Shown here: positions 1 through 6,365 of the stretch, in pieces
How the letters are laid out: each line of letters starts with the position of its first letter
Position numbering within the stretch: position 1 is the stretch's first letter
Assembly: GCA_002352225.1 (NCBI GenBank)
Contig: DEIA01000063.1
Location: 1 to 6,710, forward strand
DNA length: 6,710 nucleotides
Direction: 5' to 3'
Source of the DNA: Flammeovirgaceae bacterium UBA2786
GTDB taxonomy: Bacteria; Bacteroidota; Bacteroidia; Cytophagales; Cyclobacteriaceae
The notes under the pieces: model-generated
What the model saw: the letters and a program-made list of their open reading frames with translations, nothing else
Told to the model about the DNA's origin: nothing
The model's database searches: none
Made by a program: the position numbers and the translations under genes

Positions 1-683
1 TTGCGCTTTACTACTGCATTATATATATGATTGGCGCACTCTTCGGCTGTCATCATTTTTTCTTCTGCCCGTGGCGACTCACCTTGTGTTGTTCCATCTT
101 TTGTTAAGGCCCGCATTCGTATGTTAGATGAGGTAAACCCCGGACATGCGGTAAGTACATGAACACCCGCTTTTAATACCTCTGCATGCAATACATCCAG
201 AAATCCGTTTAATGCAAACTTACTGGCCGAGTAACCGGTGCGCCCGGGTAAACCGATAAAGCCTGCGATAGATGATATACCAACCACAGAACCTTTGTTC
301 TTCGTAATTTCTGGTAAACAATAACGCGTGGCATATAGTGCGCCATAGAAATTAATGTCCATTACACTTTTTACTACGTCCATATCCACTTCCGTAAATA
401 ATGCCCGCATAGAGATGCCTGCATTATTAATTAAAATATCAATTGTGCCGTAAAGCCTGATGGCCTCGCCAGCCATTGCTTTGTTATCTTCTTCTTTGCT
501 TACATCGGCCCGAAAGGCCGCTACGGTTAGACCTTTGGCTTGTAGTACCTCGGCTGCCTTGTTCAATTCGATTGCGTTACGCCCTGTAATCAAAACCTTA
601 GATCCGCTTCTTCCAAACCGCTCGGCAAGGGCAAACCCGATACCCGATGACCCGCCCGTTATAACTACTACTTTGTTCTTCAT
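1..683 (-). CDS. SDR-family NAD(P)-dependent oxidoreductase, C-terminus cut by window edge
   Basis: This is a classical short-chain dehydrogenase/reductase, a cytosolic Rossmann-fold enzyme that oxidises or reduces a hydroxyl/carbonyl group; its substrate cannot be read from the sequence. My translation gives 227 complete residues plus two bases. The cofactor-binding motif TGGSSGIG is at residues 9-16, NNAG at 86-89, Asn111 in DINFYG, Ser138, Tyr151 and Lys155 (YSASK) form the complete catalytic tetrad, and the CPG turn is at 180-182. The strand-2 end reads TGRN (33-36) with no acidic residue, which suggests NADP(H) preference (inference). Family members usually have about 250-270 residues, so roughly 30-40 are missing off the left edge. 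The ATG at 681-683 begins directly with the expected MKNKVVVITGG strand. It is divergent from the acyltransferase gene. The region after the CPG turn (RAL..DG) recalls DHRS7-like SDRs, but this is a weak hint only. Confidence 0.93.
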   Translation of the reverse strand, partial: MKNKVVVITGGSSGIGFALAERFGRSGSKVLITGRNAIELNKAAEVLQAKGLTVAAFRADVSKEEDNKAMAGEAIRLYGTIDILINNAGISMRALFTEVDMDVVKSVMDINFYGALYATRYCLPEITKNKGSVVGISSIAGFIGLPGRTGYSASKFALNGFLDVLHAEVLKAGVHVLTACPGFTSSNIRMRALTKDGTTQGESPRAEEKMMTAEECANHIYNAVVKR

Positions 684-729
684 AGAATAGAAAGCAAAAG
701 TAATAAAACATTACCCTATTTTTGTGACC
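684..729. promoter_or_regulatory. Divergent promoter region between SDR and acyltransferase genes
   Basis: These 46 bp separate two divergent start codons. On the minus strand TACTTTTG (plus 695-702) matches the Bacteroidota -7 consensus TAnnTTTG and lies 11 nt before the SDR ATG. On the plus strand TATTTTTG (717-724) matches the same consensus and ends 5 nt before the ATG at 730. Neither has a recognisable TTG/TTTG -33 element at the usual 17-23 bp spacing, and the region is AT-rich, so chance matches are possible. If both are real, the mRNAs would be leaderless or nearly so. There is no Shine-Dalgarno sequence in front of either gene. Confidence 0.45.
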
Positions 730-1566
730 ATGTTTTTATTGAGGCTGCTTTCGCGGATTCCGTTTCCTGTACTCTACCTGCTTTCAGACTTTATGTATTT
801 TATTGGCTACCGGTTGGTTGGCTACAGACGTAAACTGGTAAAGAAGAATCTTAGAAATTCATTCCCCGAAAAATCAGACGAAGAGCTTAAACGGATAGAA
901 AAACAGTTTTACAAAAATCTCTGCGACTATGTGGTTGAAACCCTAAAACTTCTTACCATTTCTGAAACAGAGCTCAGAAAGCGTATGCAATTCACCAACC
1001 TTGCAGCCGTCCAAACTTTTTTTAATCAGGGAAAATCAATTATCATGCTTGCCTCACATCAGTTTAACTGGGAATGGCTGGTGGCTGCCGGTTCATTAAA
1101 TCATCCTGTAGATTTTGTGTATCAGGAACAAAGCAGCAAACTCTTCAATAATTTTTCGCTGGCCGGCCGAACCCGGTTTGGCGCGCATCCCATCAAACGG
1201 CACCTTGTAGCCCGCGAATCCATTTCACGAAAACATGTTTTGCGTGGTGTTGCCATTGTAGCCGATCAGTTTCCGGGAAAAGGTCGCGATAAAAAATACT
1301 GGACTACTTTTCTTCATCAGGAAACAGCCTTTCATCAGGCTATCGGCCAACTTGCTGTACTACTGCAATACCCTGTCGTTTATTGTGCCATCCAAAAAAA
1401 GAAGCGCGGATATTACGAAGCTGAATATGTGCTAATTGATGAGCCTCCGTATGAAAAGGGTTCAAACCGGGTAGTAGATTACTATGCCAAAGCAACCGAG
1501 AAAATAATTGAGAAAAACCCCGCGGGTTGGTTGTGGTCGCACAACCGCTGGAAAAAACGCGACTGA
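730..1566 (+). CDS. Lysophospholipid/lipid A acyltransferase, LpxL/HtrB family
   Basis: This is a 278-residue protein of the LpxL/HtrB family, inner-membrane enzymes that transfer an acyl chain onto a lipid A precursor; some relatives act on other lipids. Residues about 7-29 form a hydrophobic N-terminal membrane anchor. The catalytic H-x4-D/E motif is visible as HQFNWE at 110-115 (His110, Glu115). An ADQFPG segment follows at about 178-183, then the acceptor-side block around FLHQETAF, and the family's C-terminal signature GWLWSHNRWKKR ends at 277. The length is near the family norm of about 290-310. I chose the ATG at 730 over an in-frame GTG at 724 because the G of that GTG would be the last base of a -7 promoter element and MFLLRLLSRIPF is a normal family start. 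The stop TGA directly abuts the stop of the convergent helicase gene. A single LpxL-type gene is seen here; which acyl position it serves cannot be told. Confidence 0.92.
   Translation: MFLLRLLSRIPFPVLYLLSDFMYFIGYRLVGYRRKLVKKNLRNSFPEKSDEELKRIEKQFYKNLCDYVVETLKLLTISETELRKRMQFTNLAAVQTFFNQGKSIIMLASHQFNWEWLVAAGSLNHPVDFVYQEQSSKLFNNFSLAGRTRFGAHPIKRHLVARESISRKHVLRGVAIVADQFPGKGRDKKYWTTFLHQETAFHQAIGQLAVLLQYPVVYCAIQKKKRGYYEAEYVLIDEPPYEKGSNRVVDYYAKATEKIIEKNPAGWLWSHNRWKKRD
1516..1546 (-). terminator. Candidate terminator of the helicase gene, inside the acyltransferase 3' end
   Basis: Read on the minus strand, about 20 nt past the helicase stop, there are two adjacent hairpins. The first has a perfect 7-bp stem GGTTGTG/CACAACC with a 4-nt loop (plus 1529-1546). 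The second is AACCC-GCG-GGGTT (plus 1516-1528) and runs into five T's (1517-1513), two of which are in the stem. This has the form of a weak intrinsic terminator. The same bases encode the conserved WLWSHNRW motif region of the acyltransferase, so the pairing could be a by-product of coding constraint. Confidence 0.35.
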
Positions 1567-4515
1567 TTAATTCAACAACATCTCAATATCTTCCCGCGAA
1601 AGCGCTTTGATCACGCTTTCTTCTGATTGGATCAGGTTCTCAGAAAGTTTGAGTTTGTGTTTTTGCAGGGTAAGAATTTTCTCCTCTACAGTATTTCGTG
1701 TAATGAACTTGTAACTAAAAACTTTTTTCTTCTGCCCTATCCGATGCGCTCTGTCTGTAGCTTGTGCTTCCACAGCCGGGTTCCACCACGGATCGAGAAT
1801 AAATACATAATCTGCTTCCGTAAGGTTTAACCCAAGGCCCCCTGCTTTTATTGAGATAAGAAAAACTTTAAGGTTTTCGTCTTTATTAAATTTATCTACC
1901 TGTTCTTTTCGGTCGGTACTCGATCCGTCCAGATAGGCAAAAGGAATTTTTCTTTCTTTCAACAAGGCTTTCACAATTCCCAGGTGCTTTACAAACTGGC
2001 TAAACACCAAAACTTTGTGCCCCTCCAGCAGCGCATTCTCTAACATATACGAAACATCTTCCAGTTTACCAGAATCTCCTTCGTAGCGCATATCAACCAT
2101 TTTGGGGTGGTTAGAAATCTGACGCAATTTGGTTAGTCCCTCCAGAATCATCATCCGGGTATTGTTGATTCCTTCCTTATCAATCTGATCCAGAATTTTA
2201 TGACGATAGAATGACTTTACCTCTTCATATTTCTTTTCCTGCTCCGTAGTCATGTTGGTGTAATACACATTTTCTACTTTCTCGGGCAAATCAGTAGCTA
2301 CCTGCGATTTTAACCTGCGCAAAATAAAGGGTTTAATAATCGAATTAAGCTTTTTGGTTTTTGCTTCATCGCGTTTCTTTTCAATGGGTTGCTGATACTC
2401 ATTTTTAAAAAACGTTTGGCCTCCTAATAACCCCGGATTAATAAACGTCATTTGCGACCACAAATCCAGTGTTGTGTTTTCGAGCGGGGTGCCGGTAAGC
2501 GTAAGTTTGTAACGCGACTTCAACTCCATTACGGCTTTGGCAATGTTTGAGGTCGGGTTTTTTATTACCTGCGATTCGTCCAGAATAATATAGTTGAAGT
2601 AGACCTGCTTAAGCAGATCAATATCAAGCCGCGTAATGCCATAGCTGGTTAGCACAACATCGTATTTGCTAAATCGCTTAATGTCTTTGTTGCGTAAAGT
2701 GCCGGTATAGGTTAGTATTTTCAGATCGGGCGTAAACCGGGATGCTTCCATCTCCCAATTATATACCAGAGAAGTAGGCATGATTAATAACGAAGTGCCC
2801 ACATTTCCTTTTTCTTTCTCAGCTTGCAAGAGGGCAAGCGTTTGCACCGTTTTACCAAGGCCCATGTCATCGGCCAGGCAACCCCCCAAATGAAATTCGT
2901 TAAGAAAACGGAGCCAATTGTACCCGGCTTTTTGATAAGGCCTTAATGTGCCTTCAAATTTCTGCGGCAATGCATAATCTCTGATGCCACTGAATGATTG
3001 CAGATTGCGCAGGCGCTCGCTCATGTGTACTTTGGCCAGGCTGCCTTCTTCCAGTTCTTTTAAAAGACTGATATGATGTTTTTTTAGAACCGGTTTTTCG
3101 CTGTTCTCTTGTGTTTCGCTTAGCGCAAACAAATCGCCATATTTTACCAGCCACGCTTCGGGTATAATTGCAATTTCGCCATTTGGCAGTTTGAATTCTA
3201 CCTTCTTTTTAATGATTAGCTTGCGCAACTCCTTAAACGATATTTCATACTCGCCAAACCGGATTTTGGCATGAATATCAAACCAATCGATATTCTCTTT
3301 TACTTCCAGTTCGATTACAGCTTTGCCAACAAAATATTTTTTATCCCGGTTTTCGGGCTGGCTTACTTCAAAACCAAGGTTAAGCAGGTTTACGCGGTTT
3401 TCATTCAGCCACGAAAACGCCTGAGCTTTATCAACGGCTGTGCGAAACCCGCGCAAGGGCAGCCCTAACTTTATTAATGTCTGAGCATATTTTTTTTCAG
3501 AATCAAGGTCGCGTTTAACGCGATGAAAAATATAATCGTTTTCCTTTTTCTCTACGGTAACGCTTACGGGCATAAAGGCGTCTCCGCGGAACCGATGTTT
3601 ACCATACTTAAAAGACAAATCGAAAACAATTTTTCCCGCTTCATCATCGCTGGGGCCATCGGGTGCATGGGCGCTGCCAAAAAGCGAAGGCACATTTTTT
3701 ACATTGGCCGATGGCAATTCTGAAATACTTAATAATGGGTGCGGAGTGTACTCATTCTTGTTGATGTCGAACCCTTGCGCCTCCACATCATCAAAGGCTG
3801 CTATCAGTGGCCCAATAAATCGGTTGTAATATGTTTCTTCCAGTTTTTTTGGAATCTCTACACTTTTTTTAGCCAGAAACGGAAGAAGCTTTCGTCCATC
3901 TACAAACTTTTCGAATCCATACAGTTTTCCGTTCAACACCATCCAGGCTGGTTGTTTGCAAATAAGGTAGGCTGCCGGGTTGGGTATATCTACTTTCTTT
4001 CCCTGGAGTGTAATGGTTGGGTAATACACGGTGCTGTTTTCGCTGCGCTTAAAATGAAATTGAATGTTGGCGCGTTCTTCCAGTACCTCAATTTTGCGCC
4101 ACGTGGGCTCGCCATCGTTCCCCATCTCAAACAAAAGCTTGCCTTTTATTTTTTCCAGCACAGCGGCCCTGCGCTTTTCCATAAAAGCTTCTATTTGTTC
4201 TTGCAACGGTTCATCTCCTTTATCTTTTTTAAATACCTTGCTGAAGAACTCATCGGGTTTCATCACTTTTTTAGAAAAGTGTTTTAGCACTGCATCCTGG
4301 CTCATGCCATCCATCATTTCAATCAACTCAAAATCGCGGCTATCAAGGCCTTTGGAGAACTCGCGTGCATTTTTATGCGAAATGTTCTGATGTTGATAGG
4401 TGAGTTTTCCTTTCTCGTCAAGGTGTACAATAAACGATTCGAAAATATAGCCCAGGTACTCGTGCTGGTACAGCGAGTAAATAATCTGAAAGGGTTGGGC
4501 TGCAGATACTTTCAT
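1567..4515 (-). CDS. SNF2-family DEAD/DEAH-box helicase-like ATPase
   Basis: This 982-residue protein is an SNF2-type double-stranded-DNA translocase: an ATPase that moves along or remodels protein-DNA complexes, usually without strand separation. The ATPase core fills the C-terminal half: LRPYQ at 524-528, Walker A DDMGLGKT at 549-556 (Lys555), motif Ia around MPTSLVYNWE at 579-588, Walker B DESQ at 646-649 (Ser replaces the usual Ala of DEAQ/DEAH), motif III LTLTGTPLEN at 671-680, motif IV VLVFSQF at 835-841, motif V SIKAGGLGLNL at 888-898 and motif VI with the arginine finger, QATDRAHRIGQ, at 918-928. All catalytic motifs are intact. The first about 510 residues are not typical helicase; I see no SWIM zinc-finger cysteines there. 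A segment near 410-465 faintly resembles the helicase-associated regions of other bacterial SNF2 proteins. I chose the ATG at 4515, which gives MKVSAAQPFQ, a start I recognise from Cytophagales homologues; an upstream in-frame TTG at 4545 lies ahead of a -7-like element. The cellular role is unknown; transcription recycling or DNA repair are guesses. Confidence 0.95.
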   Translation of the reverse strand: MKVSAAQPFQIIYSLYQHEYLGYIFESFIVHLDEKGKLTYQHQNISHKNAREFSKGLDSRDFELIEMMDGMSQDAVLKHFSKKVMKPDEFFSKVFKKDKGDEPLQEQIEAFMEKRRAAVLEKIKGKLLFEMGNDGEPTWRKIEVLEERANIQFHFKRSENSTVYYPTITLQGKKVDIPNPAAYLICKQPAWMVLNGKLYGFEKFVDGRKLLPFLAKKSVEIPKKLEETYYNRFIGPLIAAFDDVEAQGFDINKNEYTPHPLLSISELPSANVKNVPSLFGSAHAPDGPSDDEAGKIVFDLSFKYGKHRFRGDAFMPVSVTVEKKENDYIFHRVKRDLDSEKKYAQTLIKLGLPLRGFRTAVDKAQAFSWLNENRVNLLNLGFEVSQPENRDKKYFVGKAVIELEVKENIDWFDIHAKIRFGEYEISFKELRKLIIKKKVEFKLPNGEIAIIPEAWLVKYGDLFALSETQENSEKPVLKKHHISLLKELEEGSLAKVHMSERLRNLQSFSGIRDYALPQKFEGTLRPYQKAGYNWLRFLNEFHLGGCLADDMGLGKTVQTLALLQAEKEKGNVGTSLLIMPTSLVYNWEMEASRFTPDLKILTYTGTLRNKDIKRFSKYDVVLTSYGITRLDIDLLKQVYFNYIILDESQVIKNPTSNIAKAVMELKSRYKLTLTGTPLENTTLDLWSQMTFINPGLLGGQTFFKNEYQQPIEKKRDEAKTKKLNSIIKPFILRRLKSQVATDLPEKVENVYYTNMTTEQEKKYEEVKSFYRHKILDQIDKEGINNTRMMILEGLTKLRQISNHPKMVDMRYEGDSGKLEDVSYMLENALLEGHKVLVFSQFVKHLGIVKALLKERKIPFAYLDGSSTDRKEQVDKFNKDENLKVFLISIKAGGLGLNLTEADYVFILDPWWNPAVEAQATDRAHRIGQKKKVFSYKFITRNTVEEKILTLQKHKLKLSENLIQSEESVIKALSREDIEMLLN
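1598..1624 (+). terminator. Candidate terminator of the acyltransferase gene, inside the helicase 3' end
   Basis: About 31 nt past the acyltransferase stop there is a perfect 7-bp inverted repeat, GAAAGCG (1598-1604) and CGCTTTC (1614-1620), with a 9-nt loop, followed by a pyrimidine-rich TTCT. The U-tract is interrupted by C's, so it is a weak intrinsic terminator at best. It lies in codons for the last residues of the convergent helicase (VIKALSRE). Confidence 0.3.
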
Positions 4516-4671
4516 AACCTGTTTACAAAATCTACCTGGTGCCAAAAGCAGCCTGAGTAAGCCAAAACGGCCATTATGGGCTACTTACACACTAAGCAGA
4601 ATTGCAAATTATGAATTTAGTGGCAAATTTTTACTTGAATTTCCTCTAAAAACATGCCCGCTAATTACATG
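4516..4671 (-). promoter_or_regulatory. 156-bp intergenic region: end of permease unit, likely helicase promoter
   Basis: No gene is seen here. Just before the helicase ATG the minus strand reads TAGATTTTG (plus 4526-4534), a -7-like element with one extra base relative to TAnnTTTG, ending 10 nt from the ATG; no -33 element is at the expected distance. At the other end, immediately after the permease stop, the minus strand can form a weak 6-bp stem (plus 4651-4656 with 4668-4673, including one G-T pair) followed by five T's (4652-4648), a poor candidate terminator. GCCAAAA occurs twice, 20 bp apart (4541-4547 and 4561-4567), and GTAAG/CTTAC form a loose inverted repeat at 4557-4588; neither has a clear meaning. 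Confidence 0.3.
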
Positions 4672-5895
4672 CTAAAGCCTTTCCAGTGCATATGAGCGGG
4701 CGGCCAGGCGAGCCGGATAGAATGAAACCAATGTGGTAATCATTACAATAACCAATGCGGTAAGGGCAAAGTCGGTAAGTTTCATTTTAACCGGGTAGCT
4801 TGAAACAATGGCGTTCTCCATACCCATACCTATTAATCCAAACGAATCCTGAAGCCAGCATACTGCACCCCCCAACACCAGGCCTGCCAGTGCTCCGGTA
4901 AAGGCAATCAATGCTCCTTCACTTAAAAATATATTTCGTATAAGGTTTGTACTGCTACCCATCGCAAACAAAACGGATATATCCTTTTTCTTATCTAAGA
5001 CTAACATCATTAACGAAAAGAAAATGTTAATGGACGCAACCAGGATAAGCAAGGTTAGCGCTATGAATGTAAAAAGTTTTTCAATTTTAAGCAGCCGATA
5101 CAAATCAGCATGTTGCTGTTGGTTGGTAAGCACAGAAAATTCGGGGCCCAATACATTGGCTACTCCGGCCTGGGTTTCTTGTAAGGATAGTTTGCCGGTG
5201 GTTTTTATTTCGAGGCTGGTGCGCTTGTTGCCATAGGTAAGCAGGTCTTGCGCAAAATGAAGCGGCACAAAAATATAATTGTCGTCATAATTTTTTTCGA
5301 TAGAGAATACTCCACCCGGTTGTATAATTCTGCGTGCATAAAGCTGAGATGGGTCTAACCCTGTTGCTTTCAGATTTTTAATATAAAATACTTGCAATGG
5401 ATGAATATTCTCGGTCACATTTAATGACAGCGCATATTGAACCCCTCTGCCGACTACGGCATAGTCGATTTCATTTTGGCTCAAAATCAGTTTGCCTTCC
5501 ACCATGCTGTTATCCAACCGGTGCTGATCCAGAAAACTATCGCTTACCCCCTTTAACGTAACAACCATATCGGCATCACGATACCGCACATAGGCATAAT
5601 CTTCAATTACCTCAGTAATTATGCCTACACCGGGTACTTCTTTTAGCTGATCCATCAGCTTCTCATTTACCTCAAAGGATTTTCCTTTCTTTAGTTCGAT
5701 TTTAAGTTCAGGATCGAAGGAAGTATACAGGCCGCGCAGTAAATCTTCTAACCCATTAAATACAGAAAGCACAATAACCAAAGCTGCTGTTGAAAAGGCA
5801 ATGCCGGTAATGGCAAGAATGGAAATAATATTGATGAAGTTTTTCTTTCGGCCTGAAAAGAAGTATCGCCTGGCAATAAATAACGAAAGATTCAA
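4672..5895 (-). CDS. FtsX-like ABC transporter permease, LolC/LolE family
   Basis: This 407-residue inner-membrane protein has the type VII (MacB-fold) ABC permease layout. A first membrane helix is at about 20-46, a large extracytoplasmic MacB-type core domain at about 50-270, and three further helices at about 274-299, 325-347 and 375-393 form the FtsX domain. The cytoplasmic coupling segment between helices 2 and 3 reads DKKKDISVLFAMG (301-313), and the C-terminus has the usual YPARLAAR (393-400). LolC/LolE proteins, with the ATPase LolD, extract lipoproteins from the inner membrane for transfer to the outer membrane. No ATPase gene lies in the window, so this role is inferred by family. 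The start is TTG at 5895: the N-terminus NLSLFIARRYFFSG fits the family, and no ATG or GTG lies upstream before an in-frame stop within rbfA. It starts 11 bp after rbfA, so the two are probably cotranscribed. The length is normal for LolC/E (about 400). Confidence 0.92.
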   Translation of the reverse strand: MNLSLFIARRYFFSGRKKNFINIISILAITGIAFSTAALVIVLSVFNGLEDLLRGLYTSFDPELKIELKKGKSFEVNEKLMDQLKEVPGVGIITEVIEDYAYVRYRDADMVVTLKGVSDSFLDQHRLDNSMVEGKLILSQNEIDYAVVGRGVQYALSLNVTENIHPLQVFYIKNLKATGLDPSQLYARRIIQPGGVFSIEKNYDDNYIFVPLHFAQDLLTYGNKRTSLEIKTTGKLSLQETQAGVANVLGPEFSVLTNQQQHADLYRLLKIEKLFTFIALTLLILVASINIFFSLMMLVLDKKKDISVLFAMGSSTNLIRNIFLSEGALIAFTGALAGLVLGGAVCWLQDSFGLIGMGMENAIVSSYPVKMKLTDFALTALVIVMITTLVSFYPARLAARSYALERL

Positions 5896-5906
5896 CTGTT
5901 TCGGGT

Positions 5907-6275
5907 TTATTCTTTGCTCTCTTTGGGGATATTGAGATTCTTGATCAGGTCTTCAATGCGTTGTGCGTTTTCTTCTACCTCATCAATAAAGAAAACCAAT
6001 GCCGGCACAATGCGGGCCTGGTTACGAATACGATCGCCCAGCGCTTTGCGTATTTCGCTCTTGTGCAATTCGATACTGTGTAATACCGCCTTTTTATCTT
6101 TGACTAAAGTCATGCTTAAATAAACCTTTGCCACACTTAAATCAGGGCTAATGCGAACATCTGCAATGGTTATAAAGGCATTACCCAAAATACCTCGCTT
6201 ATCTTTTAAAAAGATATCGCTTAGCTCTTTTTGAATCAGTTTGTTGTATTTCTGCTGTCGTACCGTTCCGCTCAT
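5907..6275 (-). CDS. rbfA: 30S ribosome-binding factor RbfA
   Basis: RbfA is a small cytosolic KH-fold protein that binds the immature 30S subunit near the 16S rRNA 5' end and the decoding region, and helps late 16S maturation and cold adaptation. The 122-residue length is typical. The family signature is seen as FITIADVRISPDLSVAKVYLS (34-54; key residues Val40, Ser43, Asp45, Leu46, Ala49, Val51), followed by the central helix with an Ala-x-Gly at 78-80 and then RNQARIVPALVFFIDE (84-99) and RIEDLI (106-111). The ATG at 6273-6275 starts MSGTVRQQKYNKLIQKEL, the expected first helix. A perfect -7 element ends 5 nt upstream, with no Shine-Dalgarno sequence. It is the first gene of a probable two-gene unit with the downstream permease, an arrangement I recall as common in Bacteroidota. 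Confidence 0.96.
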   Translation of the reverse strand: MSGTVRQQKYNKLIQKELSDIFLKDKRGILGNAFITIADVRISPDLSVAKVYLSMTLVKDKKAVLHSIELHKSEIRKALGDRIRNQARIVPALVFFIDEVEENAQRIEDLIKNLNIPKESKE

Positions 6276-6365
6276 GCGTACAAAGATAATAGTTAGCCGA
6301 TATTATTATGATCGGGGTGTACGGGCAACTTTTTGTTTATTTGTGTCTGTTTAAAACTGTGTTTT
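6276..6365. promoter_or_regulatory. Divergent promoter region between rbfA and the right-edge membrane gene
   Basis: On the minus strand TATCTTTG (plus 6281-6288) matches the TAnnTTTG -7 consensus exactly and ends 5 nt before the rbfA ATG; no TTG lies at -33 spacing. A perfect 5-bp inverted repeat, CCGAT-N9-ATCGG (6297-6315), sits just upstream of it and could be an operator or chance. On the plus strand the stretch 6331-6366 is T-rich with TTTG at 6332 and 6340, but I find no clear TAnnTTTG in front of the membrane gene (GTGTTTTG at 6359-6366 is only a partial match). Confidence 0.4.

Noticed and set aside
460..690. 76-codon plus-strand open frame
   Set aside because: It lies antisense to the SDR coding region, whose motifs are all intact. 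The product has no recognisable features.
724..729. Acyltransferase start at GTG 724
   Set aside because: Its G is the last base of the TATTTTTG element. The ATG two codons later fits the family start better.
3739..4390. Overlapping plus-strand open frames of 182 and 108 codons opposite the helicase N-terminal region
   Set aside because: They are antisense to a well-supported reading frame. Their products are low-complexity, Phe/Ser-rich translations typical of shadow frames.
4516..4545. Helicase start at TTG 4545, ten codons upstream
   Set aside because: The ATG at 4515 gives the family-like MKVSAAQPFQ start, and the extra ten codons overlap a -7-like promoter element.
4541..4629. Direct repeats GCCAAAA (4541, 4561) and GCAAATT (4604, 4623) in the 156-bp gap
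   Set aside because: Seven-base repeats in AT-rich DNA are expected by chance and are not linked to a recognisable element.
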